In this document: positions 62,692 to 64,000 of the stretch, piece after piece
How the letters are laid out: every line of letters begins with the position of its first letter
Numbering within the stretch: the stretch's first letter is position 1
Assembly: GCA_040220875.1 (NCBI GenBank)
Contig: JAVJVX010000009.1
Location: 434,001-498,000 of the forward strand
Reading direction: 5' to 3'
Origin: Alphaproteobacteria bacterium
Lineage (GTDB): Bacteria > Pseudomonadota > Alphaproteobacteria > JAVJVX01
Length of the DNA: 64,000 nucleotides
The notes under the pieces: model-generated
What the model was told of the DNA's origin: nothing
The model's input: the letters and a program-made list of their open reading frames with translations, nothing else
Databases searched by the model: none
Position numbers and translations under genes: made by a program

Positions 62692-62945
62692 AGAAAATCC
62701 TGTTGACGCGAAAGGGCCGCCCGCAGGCGCGTTCGCGCGCCGCCAGCGGTCTCACCATGGTCGATCAGCGTTAAGTTTCGGTAAAATCGGCCACTTTCCG
62801 GCATTCAAGCGGGCATGGAAACAGCCGGGCATGGAACCCGAAAGTTTTCCGCCCTCCGATTTTCTTTAACCCTTCCTAAAACTTTGCCGCCCTAATCTTG
62901 CGCCCGAGCCCCGAGAAAGCCTGCTCCAACGGCAGGCGGCTCGCG

Positions 62946-62962
62946 GGGAACAGGATGTTCCC
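62946..62962 (+). promoter_or_regulatory. CsrA-type hairpin in the flagellin leader
   Basis: GGGAAC-AGGAT-GTTCCC forms a perfect six-pair stem with a five-base loop AGGAT, presenting the GGA core. The stretch ACAGGATGT closely resembles the CsrA high-affinity consensus. It lies 48 bases before the flagellin ATG, while a second GGA is in the ribosome-binding site (62998-63002). Two such sites, one upstream and one over the SD, are the arrangement at Bacillus hag. Confidence 0.68.
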
Positions 62963-62989
62963 GAACGGCAGGTAGCTGTTTATCCCAAA

Positions 62990-63002
62990 CTCCAAGTAGG
63001 AG
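62990..63002 (+). promoter_or_regulatory. Hairpin sequestering the flagellin Shine-Dalgarno
   Basis: CTCC-AAGTA-GGAG is a short four-pair hairpin that includes the GGAG of the flagellin ribosome-binding site (AGGAG, 8 bases before the ATG). It is weak on its own but could cooperate with CsrA binding. Confidence 0.5.
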
Positions 63003-63010
63003 AACACACC

Positions 63011-64000
63011 ATGTCTCTCAACATCATCTCCAACTTCGCGGCCAATGCGGCTCACCGCAACCTGGCCACGACCGAAGCTCAAACCACTGCTTCCTTGACC
63101 AAGCTGTCTTCAGGTAGCCGCGTGGTTTCGGCCAAGGACGACGCCGCGTCGCTCGCGATCGGTTCTCGTCTGAACGCCGAGGTCCAGGCCCTGAAACAGG
63201 CATCCGTGAACGCGGGTCAGGCCGTCTCGATGCTCCAGATCGCTGACGGCGCCATGGCGCGCGTGAACGACATTCTGGTCCGGATGAAAACCCTCTCGGT
63301 GCAGGCTGGTTCCGGCCAGCTTTCCTCGACAGAGCGGAGCATCCTCGACTCGGAGTTCCAGGCACTCACGTCGGAAATCGACCGTATCGCCCAGGACACC
63401 GAGTTCAACGGCCAAACCCTGGTGAACGGCTCCACATCGACCACGACCGTGCTGAACGGCCAGGCGGCCGGCGACCGTATCTTCGAAGCGGCCGACGGTT
63501 TTGCCGGAATCGCGCTCGATTCCGACGTGGGCGATGCAGCCATCAGCGTGTCGTTCAACGCTACCGATAACGTCCTCACCCTCACCAACCTGACGACCGG
63601 TGTGAGCGAAGGCGTGAACATTGGCGGCACGGCCATCGCGCTGAACGAAGAGCAGAGCGTGCGCTTCAATCAGATCGGTGCCACGATTACCCTCAACTCC
63701 GCCTTCGACAAAACCACCGACATTGCGCCGACCGGCGCCGTGACGGAAGCCAACGATGGCGGCACGGGGTCAATCGACACCGCCACGATCACGTTGCTCA
63801 ACGCGGATGTCGCGGATGCGGTGGAAACCCTGTCCTCGCTGTCGGCCTCGATCGACGCCACGACCGCGAACAGTGCCGGCGTTTCGCTCGGTGCGTTCAC
63901 GGCCAACGCTGTGGATTTAAGCACGGTCGGGACGAAGAACCTGACACTCAGCGACGGAACCAGCGATATCGAGATCAGCTTCGTCGTCACCGAAGGGTAC
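63011..64000 (+). CDS. Flagellin, 3'-truncated at window end
   Basis: The filament subunit, exported and polymerised at the tip. 330 codons are present and the frame is open to the window end. The N-terminal D0/D1 is classical (NIISNFAANAAHRNLATTEAQTTASLTKLSSGSRVVSAKDDAASLAIGSRL, in parts, then LVRMKTLSVQAGSGQLSSTERSILDSEFQALTSEIDRIA). It is followed by a Thr/Ala/Gly/Asp-rich variable domain from ~residue 140. The C-terminal D1/D0 helices lie outside. The many Thr/Ser residues in the variable domain are plausible glycosylation sites for the nearby OGT-like enzyme. It has a strong AGGAG ribosome-binding site with CsrA-type leader structures. Confidence 0.95.
   Translation, partial: MSLNIISNFAANAAHRNLATTEAQTTASLTKLSSGSRVVSAKDDAASLAIGSRLNAEVQALKQASVNAGQAVSMLQIADGAMARVNDILVRMKTLSVQAGSGQLSSTERSILDSEFQALTSEIDRIAQDTEFNGQTLVNGSTSTTTVLNGQAAGDRIFEAADGFAGIALDSDVGDAAISVSFNATDNVLTLTNLTTGVSEGVNIGGTAIALNEEQSVRFNQIGATITLNSAFDKTTDIAPTGAVTEANDGGTGSIDTATITLLNADVADAVETLSSLSASIDATTANSAGVSLGAFTANAVDLSTVGTKNLTLSDGTSDIEISFVVTEGY

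Larger units (their letters stand above)
62692..63010 (+). promoter_or_regulatory. Flagellin upstream region and mRNA leader (319 bases, no gene)
   Basis: Two degenerate CtrA-like boxes of the form TTAA-N7-TAAA occur at 62771-62785 and 62866-62880. A weak sigma-28-like pair (TAAC at 62867, 15-base spacer, GCCGCCCT at 62886) overlaps the second. No convincing sigma-54 element was found. Downstream, the leader can form a GCCTGC/GCAGGC hairpin (about 62919-62937), the CsrA-type hairpin and an SD-sequestering hairpin, listed separately. Confidence 0.45.

Noticed and set aside
60895-62706. A 603-codon plus-strand frame opposite the glycosyltransferase and TylF-like genes
   Set aside because: Antisense shadow spanning two genuine genes on the other strand; no signal, domain or ribosome-binding site.
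62821-62845. A possible sigma-54 element (TGGAAACAGCCGGGCA region) before flagellin
   Set aside because: Only the GG/GC core fits; the CAC and TT positions do not, so it was not listed as a promoter.

Overview
The window is GC-rich bacterial chromosome that looks alphaproteobacterial, most likely Rhodospirillales-like; the genus cannot be read from the sequence. The evidence is a CckA-type hybrid kinase, FliX, MotE, DUF2794 and DUF6468 proteins, a recA SOS element of the GTTC-N7-GTTC type, and perfect CtrA boxes (TTAA-N7-TTAA) upstream of flagellar genes. No phage, insertion sequence or CRISPR array was seen.

Region 1 (1-25 kb) is mostly housekeeping. It holds cvpA(partial)-purF-SDR, then der-bamB-yfgM-like on the minus strand, DUF2794, guaA, a GNAT acetyltransferase, guaB, rlmE, ppx/gppA and tRNA-Gln(CUG). 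A SAM methyltransferase follows, then a PadR regulator with a twin-palindrome operator and an RND efflux pair. After these come a small unknown gene, a LOG-family gene, icd, alaS and recA.

Region 2 (25-53 kb) is a large flagellar and cell-cycle block. In order it contains: cckA; flhB-fliR-fliQ-fliE-flgC-flgB (minus); csrA; an flhB-C-terminal paralog, a small coiled-coil protein, fliO and fliP (plus); cheY-cheZ, two MotB-like proteins and a 1055-residue periplasmic AMIN-like/TPR protein (minus); fliL-fliM-DUF6468-motE (minus); flgF-flgG-flgA-flgH (plus); a DksA with a histone-H1-like tail and fliX (minus); flgI-flgJ-flgN-flgK-flgL-fliW (plus). Regulatory sites fit a Caulobacter-like hierarchy: CtrA boxes precede cheY and fliX, and sigma-54 -24/-12 elements precede flgF and flgI.

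Region 3 (53.5-64 kb) is a probable flagellin-glycosylation island ending in flagellin, which runs off the window. It encodes CDP-glucose synthesis and 4,6-dehydration, a sugar C-methyltransferase, a 3,5-epimerase, a hexapeptide acyltransferase, a sugar reductase, a CmcI-family protein, an OGT-like TPR glycosyltransferase and a TylF-like methyltransferase. A third perfect CtrA box lies just upstream of this island.

The most interesting feature is an apparently complete FliW-CsrA-flagellin translational switch. FliW is encoded after flgL, as in Bacillus. CsrA is encoded among the basal-body genes. Hairpins presenting AGGA in the loop lie in the leader of flagellin and directly over the ribosome-binding site of csrA itself. 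Other unusual items are the Asp-less MotB paralog beside a normal MotB-like protein with a giant AMIN-like/TPR partner, and the lysine-rich tail on DksA.
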